Shown here: in pieces, positions 11,986 to 22,949 of the stretch
Numbering within the stretch: the stretch's first letter is position 1
Layout: the number at the start of each line of letters is the position of its first letter
DNA from: Parasponia andersonii
Lineage: Eukaryota; Streptophyta; Magnoliopsida; Rosales; Cannabaceae
Length of the DNA stretch: 64,000 nt
Assembly (NCBI GenBank): GCA_002914805.1
Contig: JXTB01000175.1
Coordinates: forward strand, 446,290-510,289
Reading direction: 5' to 3'
Notes under the pieces: generated by a model
Seen by the model: the letters and a program-made list of their open reading frames with translations, nothing else
The model's database searches: none
Told to the model about the DNA's origin: nothing
Made by a program: the position numbers and the translations under genes

Positions 11986-12066
11986 AAATCAAGAAGATTT
12001 GAACTTGTTAATTGACAGAATGAGAAGCACACAGGTGCAGCCACAAGCCACTGAGCCAACGTTTAT
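11986..12066 (-). mobile_element. SINE-like tRNA-derived head, minus strand
   Basis: On the minus strand an A box TGGCTCAGTGG (12058-12048) and a B box GTTCAAATC (12004-11996) both fit the Pol III consensus sequences exactly, with tRNA-like spacing. The body would extend leftward into the degenerate repeat block. No poly-A or T tail or TSD was fixed. Confidence 0.55.
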
Positions 12067-12091
12067 TTTTATGCTATGTTCGCACATGTTT

Positions 12092-12092
<1 letters not shown>

Positions 12093-12136
<44 letters not shown>

Positions 12137-12436
12137 NTATCCGTATTTATATATATATATATATATATATAGCACCAATCCAGTAGGTATTTTTTTTTTT
12201 TTTAACTATGTATAAGTATCAATTTGGCCAATGAAAATTTAGTATACACATTTTTTTATTGTAAAAAGAAAGAAAGAGAAAAAGTATTAATGATGCACGT
12301 TTTTTCATACTCTTTATTATAGCCATTGAATCACCATTAGATGGTGATCCAACGTATAAAAAAAATACCTACCCATAGGTAAAAAAAAAATACTTATTAG
12401 ATTGGCAACCATATATATATATATATATATAAATGG

Positions 12437-12473
<37 letters not shown>

Positions 12474-12475
12474 GA
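12093..12475. mobile_element. Micron-like MITE (about 12172-12410) flanked by (TA)n
   Basis: The left terminus GCACCAATCCAGTAGGTATT (12172) and the reverse complement of the right terminus (GGTTGCCAATCTAATAAGTA, 12410) form imperfect TIRs. The element lies directly inside TA microsatellites on both sides (12093-12171 and 12411-12472), the signature described for rice Micron MITEs. The left microsatellite includes the window's single N (12137), an assembly ambiguity. A second copy lies at 62412-62783. Confidence 0.65.
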
Positions 12476-12850
12476 AAAAAAAAAGATACGTTATTTACAA
12501 AATCACCACCGGATCTTCTTGGCTAATTAATTATTTGTTTGTATTTTTGACATTTTTTCTCAAATTATTGGTAGAACTATCTTAAGCCCAAGAAAATAAT
12601 CCATACATACTTTGACGAGAATGCCAGACCCATTAACTTGAGAGTCAGCATTGTCTAATGGGCTGATAAGTTATATGCCCCTTTTTAGGCATAAAAACTA
12701 CTAAATATCCAAATTCAAAAGTTATAGTTAAATAACCCAAGATATCTATTTAAATACATACCAAATTAACCTTATCAAAATCCAAAGTTTTTCATAAATT
12801 AATGTCTATTTGTTAGTTAAAAGATTTTTAAATCATTGTTAACATTTATT

Positions 12851-15435
12851 ACACTACTACAAAAAATGTTTTCCATGTCATTTATTGCTAGTACTCATTG
12901 AAATAAATTTCTGGAAAATATTTTCATAAAATTAATTTTAAGAACACCATAACTTTATAAATTCTAGAAACATCGCCAAATCAGTCGTTTAAAATTTTTC
13001 TCTTTACAAAATATTTTATATCGTGATCTAACATAGATTAATTTTTGATCTAGATAAAAATAATACTCAGATTTGCTCCACAATCTTCTCGTCTTCCCAT
13101 CTATTCTCAAAAGCCATTTAATTGATCCAATGAGTAGTCGCCTTATTAATTCCCAACAAAGAGATCTGCAGACGAACAAGAAACAATTATCTCAAATTGA
13201 TTTTTCTGGGATGGCTGAAATACTAAGGATGGTGAACCCTAGTGTTAGCTGACTTTCTCTACTCTTTCTCTCTTTCTGTTTTTCTTGTGTCATTCTCCTG
13301 AAAGGGATGTTTCACGTGTAACTCTTGTAACTAGCAACTAGAGAACTTTTCTCTTAATTATAGAAAGATTAGTAAACCCTAATAAGCTTATTGGACTTGT
13401 TAGGCTAAACTGATCATCAAATAACTATTGGGTTTTAATTTAAGCTAGACAAGGGACCAGATAGATCCATTAAACCAAATTTCCAATAGACTATATATCT
13501 ACAATCATAATTAACTCATAATTATGATTGAGTCTTGTCCATTAATATTGTGACACACAACTATAGGCTCAATATTAAACTCTTGGATTAAATATCATTT
13601 ATTTTCTATGAAGCTTATTATCAAATAATTAGCTCGATCCATTTAATATATACTATACCTGTGGACATACCCATAATGCAATGCTATACTAGCAGGATGA
13701 AATTACTATATTACCCTTCTAGTATATATTTACTTTTGAGTTGCTATTTTTCATCTAATGGATAATAATTGACTATAGCTTTTGTATCTACTTATACCAA
13801 CACAGTCAATTCACCTAATGAATACCGAGGCTCTGGTTTATATTATCCAAGTACTTGAAAAAACTCAAAGTGACATGTTATGCGTGGCATCTATCATGAA
13901 AACATTCTACAGATTTTATACACTTTATCTTCTAAGATATCGGAGTTCGAACCATAAATCTAAACTAGTTATTTAGTAACACAAAAAGACAAAACACATG
14001 AAAGTAAGTTCATTAATCACTAGGAGTAATGTTTTCTACAATAGTGCTAGATTAGCGAAATTAGAAATTTGGGTTATGGTATTTAACCCTAAATTCTAAT
14101 TCACTCGGTCCTATTCAATACTATTATAGTTTTCTTATAACACACTAGTGTTTCTGTCCAAAGACTCACTTTGATAATTGAAGACTTTATTAATCAAATA
14201 GACAATACTATATTCTATGGTATAGTAAAGTATCCCATCTTCAATATGCAGAACGTGAATAATTTAATTTAAACATAATGAAATAAAGAATATAATGTCT
14301 CTCACATATAAAATTATCATATAAATAATTCTTTATTATTCATTACATGTCTCGAAATCTTTTAGATATTTGCATAAGATAAATATAGACATCATATGTA
14401 TATCAATGGGACATAAATGAAACAGAAATTCATATCACAGAATTTATTAATAACAAATAGATAACAAATAATTCGATAAATATTGTTTATAATGTCATAA
14501 CAATAAACTGATTTATAAGACATTATTCCAATATTTATAGAGTGATGTGGTAGAAAAACTATGTTACTCTATAAGCGACGTAGAAACGGATAATGTGGTA
14601 GCTCCATATCGTATTATGTTGCTTTTAAAGCTACGTAGTAGGCCGGCCTACCAATCGCTTATATAGAAAGCTACGTGGTATGCTGGCTTACTATGTTACT
14701 TGTATAGAAAGCGATGTGGTATGCTGATTTACCACGTCACTTGTACAGATAGTCACGTAGTAGGTCACTAATTATCAATTATTAGGGTCCTATCACGTCA
14801 CTTTTGGGAGATAACATATCACTCCTCTAGAAAGTGAAGCGGTATGTGTCATCTTTCTCCCCATGTGTACTCTGCCGTATACTCGGCCAGTACAAGTTAC
14901 AGTGTTCTAAAACATCTTAACTATCCTGTGAATGTTCTCGTAGATTAGACTAATAATACACGTGTTTCACATCACCTCTATGAGCCAAATACCAAATCAC
15001 TGACTTCGTGATCCATTGTCCAAACTTTTACAATGTTGCTTCCTCCCTCACCTTTCTTCCTGCACCCCAACATTGTCGATAATAGTCAGAAACCTCAAAA
15101 ATCTACACCTAAAAGATCATAAAAGACTCTTACATAAATTTTCAAAAGCTTAATTGAAAAAACTGAAATAAAAGAGAGAGATAATTAAAATTCAAAACAG
15201 GTAAAATTTTAATGAGAATGTATTGAAAATTTTGGGTCTGTTCTAATTAGAATTAGGGAACGATTTAGTAGGGTTAATGGTTTTGAATGGACAATTGTAA
15301 CATAGTATTTTCGTATGTGCAAATCAATGAAATGACTAGTATGAACCCCCTACTACATCACTTTGCAGAAAACTACGTGATATTGAATAAAATAAGATAC
15401 CATGTCACTTTCTGCAAAAGCGACGTGGTATATCG
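12851..15435 (+). mobile_element. CACTA-like (En/Spm) non-autonomous element, right end not found
   Basis: The left end CACTACTACAAAAAATG (12851) is a typical CACTA terminus. After the solo LTR inserted at 12886-14533, sequence resumes with a cluster of ~40 bp dyad units of the type GCGACGTGGTA...TACCACGTCGC (14539-14850), and similar units recur at 15345-15435. Such clusters are the usual subterminal transposase-binding repeats of CACTA elements. No transposase frame was seen. The matching GTAGTAGTG end was not found, so the right border is a guess. Confidence 0.55.
12886..14533. mobile_element. solo LTR (copy A of a family), 1648 bp, TSD TTTAT
   Basis: It starts TGCTAGTACTCATTG and ends ATTATTCCAATA (terminal CA changed to TA), with perfect TSDs TTTAT (12881-12885 and 14534-14538). 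It aligns from end to end with 23724-25316, which sits at an unrelated site with its own TSD. Two independent solo copies define the borders. The strand of the parent element is unknown; superfamily not assigned. Confidence 0.85.
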
Positions 15436-15860
15436 GCCAACCATTTTGCTCGTTACATAAGCAATCATATATATGCAAAAGATATAATGAAAATATCTAA
15501 TAAATTTTATTAATTCTAGAAAATATTTATTACATGATGGAAAATGTTTTGGAGAGCGTACATTCCCAATAATTGATTGAATTTACATATTAATTTTTTT
15601 TTAATTTTATCCATGAATTAAATTTACACTCTATTAATAGATTATTTGATAAATTAACTTTTTAGTGATGCAAAACAGCCTAAATATAGGTATGTGTTGT
15701 ATTATAAGATATTAGTTACGTACTACACTCGTATATAAGTCATTTTCCTTTTTATCGAGAAGAAGTTTTGGGGTTTCAATATATATATAAATATATATAT
15801 ATATTTTTTCGTGTAATATTAATCTAACCTAGCTTTAAGTTAAAATAATTGTTAAACTAA
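15436..15860. other. AT-rich intergenic
   Basis: No repeat end or gene recognised, except a (TA)n run near 15780. It may contain the missing right end of the CACTA-like element. Confidence 0.3.
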
Positions 15861-15903
15861 AGCAATTCTTGCTATAAATACATTGGGTTTAGATACAATT
15901 ATC

Positions 15904-17127
15904 ATGTGCAAAATGAAAATGGATAAAAGTTACAAGTCCATCTATTTCTTAGCCTTTTTCTCGATATTTTTCTTCCTCTTTGAGTATCCAGTTAATCTTA
16001 AACCAGTATGTTGTTTCCGTTATTTATTACGTCTAGTGGGTGATAGGTTATTTGTAACCAACTAATTGAATTTTCTAAACCCAGATGTCCTTCATAACAA
16101 TAATTTAGTCATAAAACGCTGACTTTATGATTTATATAAGATTTCTAGAAGTTGAATTTGGATGAATGATACCTATACCTATGATTTCACTAGTACCACT
16201 CAGCTCTTGATTTTTTGCCCGCCTGTCAACTTTTATAAGTTAAATCAAACCATATAATCAAGCAATAAAATTAAGGATATAGGGCAAAAAGAGTATAAAA
16301 ATATTAAGTGTTATCGATCTGAACAATTAGTTTTAGCAATATATACAATATATTTAAACAAAACAGAGTGAATATCTTGAACTTAAAACTAATCGGATTA
16401 TCGGGTTATATGCTATATTGAACATATGAAATTGGAAACAATGTCCGAATTTATAGGGCATGAAGAAAATAAAGGCATTAAGTTTAAATGAGACTTCATA
16501 CATTTCAAATTAGAAAAAAAAAACTATGTTATTTTATATACAGGCTAAATATAATAAAAATTCACATTTTTATTGAGTTTATTTGGTGTAGTAATATATA
16601 TTTAAAATACACCTTTTTTTTGGGTTTAGTTGCTGTAAATATTAAACTGTATTCCGACTTAAAACATAGCTATTAATAAGATACCATTTTATTTATATGT
16701 TGCTAGTATTTCTTTGTTCTCTTAATTTACCATCTTCTAAAAATTTTTATTACAAAGATGACTTTTAATCCAATTCGAATGGTCTAGGTTAGCCTTAGGT
16801 TCGTTAGTCGAAGTATTGATACTTTAAGGACTCCATGTATGATTTGACTGTATGATCACATGTCCATGGACCAAGCACTTATTATTTTTTTTCATTATAA
16901 CTTTTTTATTCATTTATCAATAAACAATTCATAACTTTTACTATACCTTCTTCTTAAAACATATGTAGATGCTCAAGAAGAAATTGTAATAAAGATATTG
17001 CATTGGCGTTGTCATACACATGGAGAATGTTTTGAGAAATGCACTGAAAGATTTTTCCAATATTATTAACGGAATTTGTTAGCAATATAGGTGTCTTTGC
17101 TTGCAACAAATTATACATGATGAGTAA
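15904..17127 (+). pseudogene. defensin-like (DEFL) cysteine-rich secreted peptide, decayed two-exon gene
   Basis: Exon 1 (15904-about 16005), preceded by CTATAAATA (15872-15880), encodes a basic start (MKMDKSYKS) and a hydrophobic core (IYFLAFFSIFFFLF), a good signal peptide. A donor-like GTATGT follows. An acceptor ATGTAG (to 16968) opens exon 2, where cysteines at 17010, 17028 and 17040 are spaced C-x5-C-x3-C. After about 11 residues come Cys at 17077, 17092 and 17098 (G-x-C-x4-C-x-C, a gamma-core pattern), and a stop at 17125. This is the cysteine-stabilised alpha-beta spacing of defensin-like peptides, and signal exon, intron, mature exon is their usual structure. Breaks: the cysteine clusters lie in different frames (a shift between 17042 and 17077), a TAG falls at 17080, and the donor phase does not match exon 2. 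An outermost cysteine pair is not seen, so it is either a six-Cys type or eroded. Role if ever active: secreted antimicrobial or signalling peptide. Confidence 0.5.
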
Positions 17128-17962
17128 TTAACACCAGCGTCGGCTCGAGTGGTAATGATTCCGGGCGCCCATTGTTTTTTTATTATATAATAAAAAAAAA
17201 CGAGCTACTGTTGTGTGCTAAAGTATTTTACAATAATAAAAGATGTTTTTAGTACCAAAGATTATTCAATAATAGCAGTGTTGCTAGTACAAAAGTACTT
17301 TATGCTAATAATTTTGCTGATATATATATATATTTCTAATGAAATGCAACGAATATTATGTAATGTCGTTTTTTAATAAAAATATATTTAGAGTTTTTTA
17401 TGACTTTTCTGCTACATTCCTGAAACTAATATATATTTATGTATGTATATAGCCATATATACTAGATATTGCAAGGCACATGCTCATATAATTATCAAGT
17501 TTTTCAATGTATTTTTTTATGAGATAAATAAATCTGCTATATAAAAAGGCAGAAATTTTTTATAGAATATATTATTATAAAAATTTCTACGTGTTAGAAA
17601 TTTTTTACTGAATTGGCTTCTAATGTAGTAATATTATGGTTTTCAGGTTTTAACTCTTAATGTTACGATAATCGACCAGATATTTATTTCTAAAATAAGA
17701 TTAGTATTTTAATAATTCTTTCTTTCTGATTGTGAGATATTTTATGTGATTTATTATTTTACATAATTTCTATAGGTCTTTTTTTGATAAGGCTTTATTA
17801 AAGGAAATATCTTTTCAATATTTTGTATTAATCACTAATTTTCTCACATTGACATCTGACCTGTTTCCAATCAAATTCCTTTGTTTATGTATATTGTATA
17901 TAGAGACTACAATTTGCGCTCTATTAAATGCAAGAAGACCTTTCTAAATATTTTTAATTGAT
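17128..17962. other. AT-rich intergenic
   Basis: Nothing firm. GGCTCGAGTGG with GGGCGCCC at 17140-17170 looks faintly tRNA-like but has no B box. Confidence 0.3.
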
Positions 17963-17971
17963 TACAAATTA

Positions 17972-19815
17972 GGCTTTTTAATACAAAAGTTCACTAAACT
18001 CGAAATAATTTAGTAAAATTAATCTTATTCTCAATTTTTTGGAACAAAACCCCATGATATCCCCTAATATTAGTTCTATTAGAAAAAAAAATATTTTTTC
18101 CATTTTTTTTTATGATTAAGTTTCTATTCTTTTAGTTGTAGCTTTTGGGTACTCAATCTTAGAGATTTTTTGGTTCATATTAATCTTTTTTATTTTTTTC
18201 TATCCAAAATTACATTAATTAGAACTTGCTTAAAACGTACTCATCTTAGTAAGAATAAAATTTGAAACAAAGAAAAATTATTAATAGACAAAAAAAAAAG
18301 ATAGTTAGACTATCATTCTCATTCAAGACAGATGTAACAAAAATTAAAAATTTTATATGGTTTCAGTATAGATTTATTTTGGTTTAAGTATTCAGTGAAT
18401 TAAAATAAATTAGTAGTTTTAATTTTTAGGAATAAAAAAATTGAACCATAGAACAAAAAAGTATGAGACAAAGAAATAAGTAATACGAGAAAATAAAACA
18501 CAAAGTATTAGTAAAAAATTAAAAAATAAAATAAAGCAAACTAGGTATAAAGTATAGAAATTTCACTTCCCCTGCTTTAATTTAAGAATAAAGAAATTAT
18601 TAATGAAATTAGAACTGGAGGAGATGTATTCGACACACGATTTAAAATTCTAAACTGTAAAAAAAATCCTAGCCTTTCTCTCTACACGCATCTCCTCCTA
18701 AAAATAAAGTCAGCGCTCCCTTATTTAGAGGCTAGAGATGGGGTCTTTCCTTTTCCTTCTCTAGCTTCCTCTCCTCATCTTCTTCTTCCTCGTTCTCTCT
18801 ACTTATTTTTTTATTTTCTTTTTTAGTTTTAATAAGTCTAAATTTTGATCTGATTTGTAGTAATACTTTTTGTGTGGATTTTAGTCTAATTTAGATCTTA
18901 AATATGTGATTTCTTCGTAAATCTAGATCTATTTAGTGGTCGACTTTTGTTTTTTTTTTTTTCTTTTCCACAGACATGGATTTCGATTAGTGTTAGTCTC
19001 ATATAGTATATCATACCAAGAATACAACTAAGAGCAAGTATTAAAAGCCATAGATTACTGGTAGTCCTTGTTATCCTTTTCTCTTAAAGAATTAGGATAA
19101 CTTATACATTTGTTTTTAGTTATGTTTGTGATTTATTTTTCGTCTCTTTTCTTGGAAGAGTTTCAAATTGTAATCCTTATACTTATATTGTAATTTGAAG
19201 CTTTTTGCTTCGATTGATGATATTTCTTTGAGTAGCCTGCTTATATGAAAAAAATACACTAGTGGAGATGAATTAATGCATAAAAAGAAATCTTTTAAAA
19301 AATAGCAAGGCAAATAATGGAAGAGAATTTTGATTGGGAATGCAAAATTAAAAATGCAGGAGAGATGAAGATAGAGTATATTTTTTTTGTCTTTTTTTTT
19401 TGTCCTTAAATTCGACCAAAGTAAATCATTGAAATGATATAAAATTTTCTAATTTCTTACTTCATTCTTGAACGAAAATGATAAGTGAGCTATTTTTTTT
19501 TAATAATGATTTCCCTTTGTTTCTAATTTTACCCTTGCTAAGATGAGCACATTTTTGAAGTGCTAATTAATGATAATTTTGGACAAAAAAGGATTACAAG
19601 GGATTAATATGAAACAAAAATCTATAAAAATGGGTATCTAAAAGCAATAAATAAAAGAATAGGGATTTAACTGTAAAAAAAACTAACAAAAGTACCTATA
19701 TTTTCTAACAGAACTAATATTATGGGATATTAGAGGGTTTTACTTTAAACAATTGAGTTCAAGATTAATTAAACTAAATTGTTTCAAGTTGAAATGATTT
19801 TTGTATCAAAAAGAC
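17972..19815. mobile_element. non-autonomous Mutator-like element (MULE), 9-bp TSD TACAAATTA
   Basis: The ends GGCTTTTTAATAC (17972) and GTCTTTTTGATAC (reverse complement at 19815) begin inverted repeats of about 150 bp (17972-18110 against 19695-19815) that share TAGTAAAATTAATCTT-like and CTAATATTAGTTCT blocks. Perfect 9-bp direct repeats TACAAATTA lie at 17963-17971 and 19816-19824. Long TIRs plus 9-bp TSD are diagnostic of MULEs. The interior has a CT-rich leader-like stretch (18740-18800) but no transposase. Confidence 0.8.
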
Positions 19816-20104
19816 TACAAATTATAAAATATAATTATCTTATTAAGGTACTTGATTTCTAAATTCGCTGTGAATATTTGACAGCCGTTTTTGTATCTTA
19901 AATACTAAATTACATATGAAAACATGATTTCATTTCAAGCACAATTTCAGAAAGATTTCATGATGTTGCAACATTTCAAGAAAATTAGCATAATGTTGCA
20001 ACGTTTTAGGAAAGTAAGAATCAAGTGACATATAAATTTTTTCATAATTGGAAAACGTGTGAATCAATCTAGATTCTTTCCTAAACATTTTTAAAGTTTA
20101 TTTT

Positions 20105-21104
20105 TGTGATATTCCAAATTTCAGATTAATATTCAAGGCCTCACATAATTAAATGGCTAATAATAACATGATTGTATAACATTTCATTTTACATATAGCA
20201 TTTATGTGCGTATAGTTTTGAGTATCTATTTTAGTATATTTATTATTCTATAATTTGTATTTGTGAAATAATTTATGCAGTGAAATGCTCGGGAGGTACT
20301 CATTGGTATAAGTTAATATGTTTAAGCCTAATATTTTTTTTACAATTATTTTGCTTATCATATTGCTAAATATACCTGAATAACTAAGTTGATTAGTAAT
20401 CATTTCATAAGTGTTGAAACTATTGGAGTATTTCTTTGTATTCAATGTGAGTCATTTTTTTTTTTTTTTATAGTGACAACTAAATGTTCCAATTTATATA
20501 TTTTGGCATGACTCTATGTTTGTTTGCTTTTAATATCTTAAACATAAAATTCAGATGAGCTATTTCTTTGTAAAAATTCATATAATTTATTTCCTTGTAC
20601 TACCAATTTGATTTTTGTAATATTATAATAGCTTTAAAGAAAAAAAACTACTAATAAATTAATGCCAACTTTAGTTAAGTCGGCTGATTCCCCAAGTAGA
20701 TTTATATGTCTATTTTTCTCTGCTACCAACTATGTATTCTTTAAACTCCTCGTCCTTAGTCAATTAGAAGTCTGTCCTATTTCCCTAACCGTACACCTCT
20801 CATAATTATATTAGTAAACTAAGTTGTATTTCTTCCTTGAGAATATCAAAGGTAATTTATCTATATATTTTGAATCCCAGTATTTAGTACTACCTTTTTG
20901 ATATATATTTGATAAATTATTAATTCTTTGTTAATTGTGAGAGTATGTATATTAACATGTTTACATTATTAGCCCTTGTACCAATATTTGAAAAAGCTGT
21001 GACTATTCTGATTTTTTTTTTTTTTAACATAGTTTTGATACATTTGAGAGTTCCTCATGATTCTTGAAAGCTTAGATGTTGGTGTAACAAATTATTAATA
21101 TCCG

Positions 21105-21141
<37 letters not shown>

Positions 21142-22771
21142 TTGTGTGTATACGAGGATAAGGAAAAGAAGTTATTTATAAACTTAAGAGGAGTTTTAAT
21201 TAAACTTGGTTCACGTATTTGACTCTAGTTTCGAATCCTTTGTCCTATTATTATTTAATTTTGTTTTACATTGGAAGTGGGCAATTATTTTGTATATTAT
21301 CTAACTATTTTATCCATATGCTTGTATCTTTTAAAAGAAATACTTAGAGGAGGGCCACAAATAGACATTTAACCTAGTAGAGTTATAGGTGATGAATTTA
21401 ATTAATCATATTATTCAATCAAGTATTAATTGCATGGTTACATGTTTACTTTATAAGGTTCGGAAGTTACGTGTTTGATCAATCAACTTCTGATCTATAA
21501 GTTTTCATTTTAATAGCTCAATTAATTTTATTTATGCTGCTTTGATTATTTCTTTTTGTTCTAATCAATGCTTTATGTAATGATGATTCACAAATGTCTT
21601 TCTCTAGAAAAAAAAAAAAAAGGAATAGCACTCTATATGTTCATAAGAGAAGCATAATAGTTGTCTTACATTCTCTTGCTTGAAATTACATGCAGAATAA
21701 TTTATTTATTTTTGAGTACTAATTACAATAGTACAACTTGGTTAGTAATGGAAAGAACTCGTTATTTGAAAATATTAGGGTACATCACTTGTACCTTGAG
21801 TAGAGAGTATTTCATAGAAAATTACGTGAAAGTCTGAATTGAGATAAGTGACGTTATACCTGCAATGTAAGAATTATCTTTCTCTGTGAACTTGTAGAAT
21901 CATTGGATTATATGAAAATTTGTATATATTATTCTGCTATGTCTGATGCATAAAGATCTAAATTAATTATTCTGATATATAAAAAGCATGAATACATGGT
22001 GTATATTCCCTGATGAGTATTGTTGAATAGGATGTGACGGCTAGCTCTAAAATATCTAGTTCCTTTGGGGAAATCATCTAGTTTTTTCGGGGACATTATT
22101 AGATTCCTTCGGAGATACTATTTAGTTCCTTCGGGAACACTCTGATAGTGATATGGGGAGGACCTCTATAGTACACAGAGGGATTTGAGATATATTTGGG
22201 ACTTGAGACCTCTATATGACGACTTATGATTAGTTATTAGATATTAGTTTTCTGAGTGGTTCAGTATACGATTCACGGTCTTATCAGGCAATACAATATA
22301 CACAGAGATCCTAATCAAATGAATATTTGTTCTTTGGTATATGGACGTTGTATTTGCATTCGTTACTTACTGAATTTCATACTTATATATGTTCTTATAT
22401 TGCAGATGATACTGTTGATATATAAGTTTGGAAGAGTACTGACTTTTCGACTGTGGCTTGTGTATATGAGCATTTTGATATTGTGGTCTCTTAATTAAGA
22501 AATTTGTACCTATTTTGAGTGTGTATATTATGTATATTTTTATAACAAGTCCATTTTGTAAGTATATATATACGTATATATTAGACTATATATAATTATA
22601 AATGGAGTTATAATTATGAATGGAGTTTTCTTCTCACTTCTAGAAATGTAAAAAAAAAAGTTTTAATTTTCTACGATTTTATTAGTTTTAAGTTAAATAG
22701 CGTCACCTGATCTTACTATACAACTATAAAATTACTCATACCTACGTGTTTGAAATTAGGGGGATGTTATA
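20105..22771 (+). repeat. 5' LTR of the outer chromovirus
   Basis: 2667 bp, the partner of 39429-41636. It holds a four-unit minisatellite of about 22 bp (TAGTTCCTTCGGGGACAT-like) at 22056-22144 and a (TA)n run at 21112-21137. Relative to it the 3' LTR lacks about 360 bp (21730-22090). Confidence 0.88.
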
Positions 22772-22949
22772 TATACATGTCGAGAAGGAAAGAACGCCTC
22801 ACTCCTCTATAAGTGTTGATCGTATATTTGATATTTGTTATTGTTTTATAATTGCATTCTATATTTGTTAATGATTATTATTGGTTATAATTAGAGCGAT
22901 AGATTTTGGGTGTCAGGATATCAATATGACGATTACTCATGGATAAGAT

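Noticed and set aside
12093-12172. (TA)n with motif TATCCGTATTTATA also seen near 21098
   Set aside because: Short AT-rich similarity, probably chance beside microsatellites.
17139-17175. tRNA-like GGCTCGAGTGGTAATG...GGGCGCCC
   Set aside because: No B box or cloverleaf partner found.
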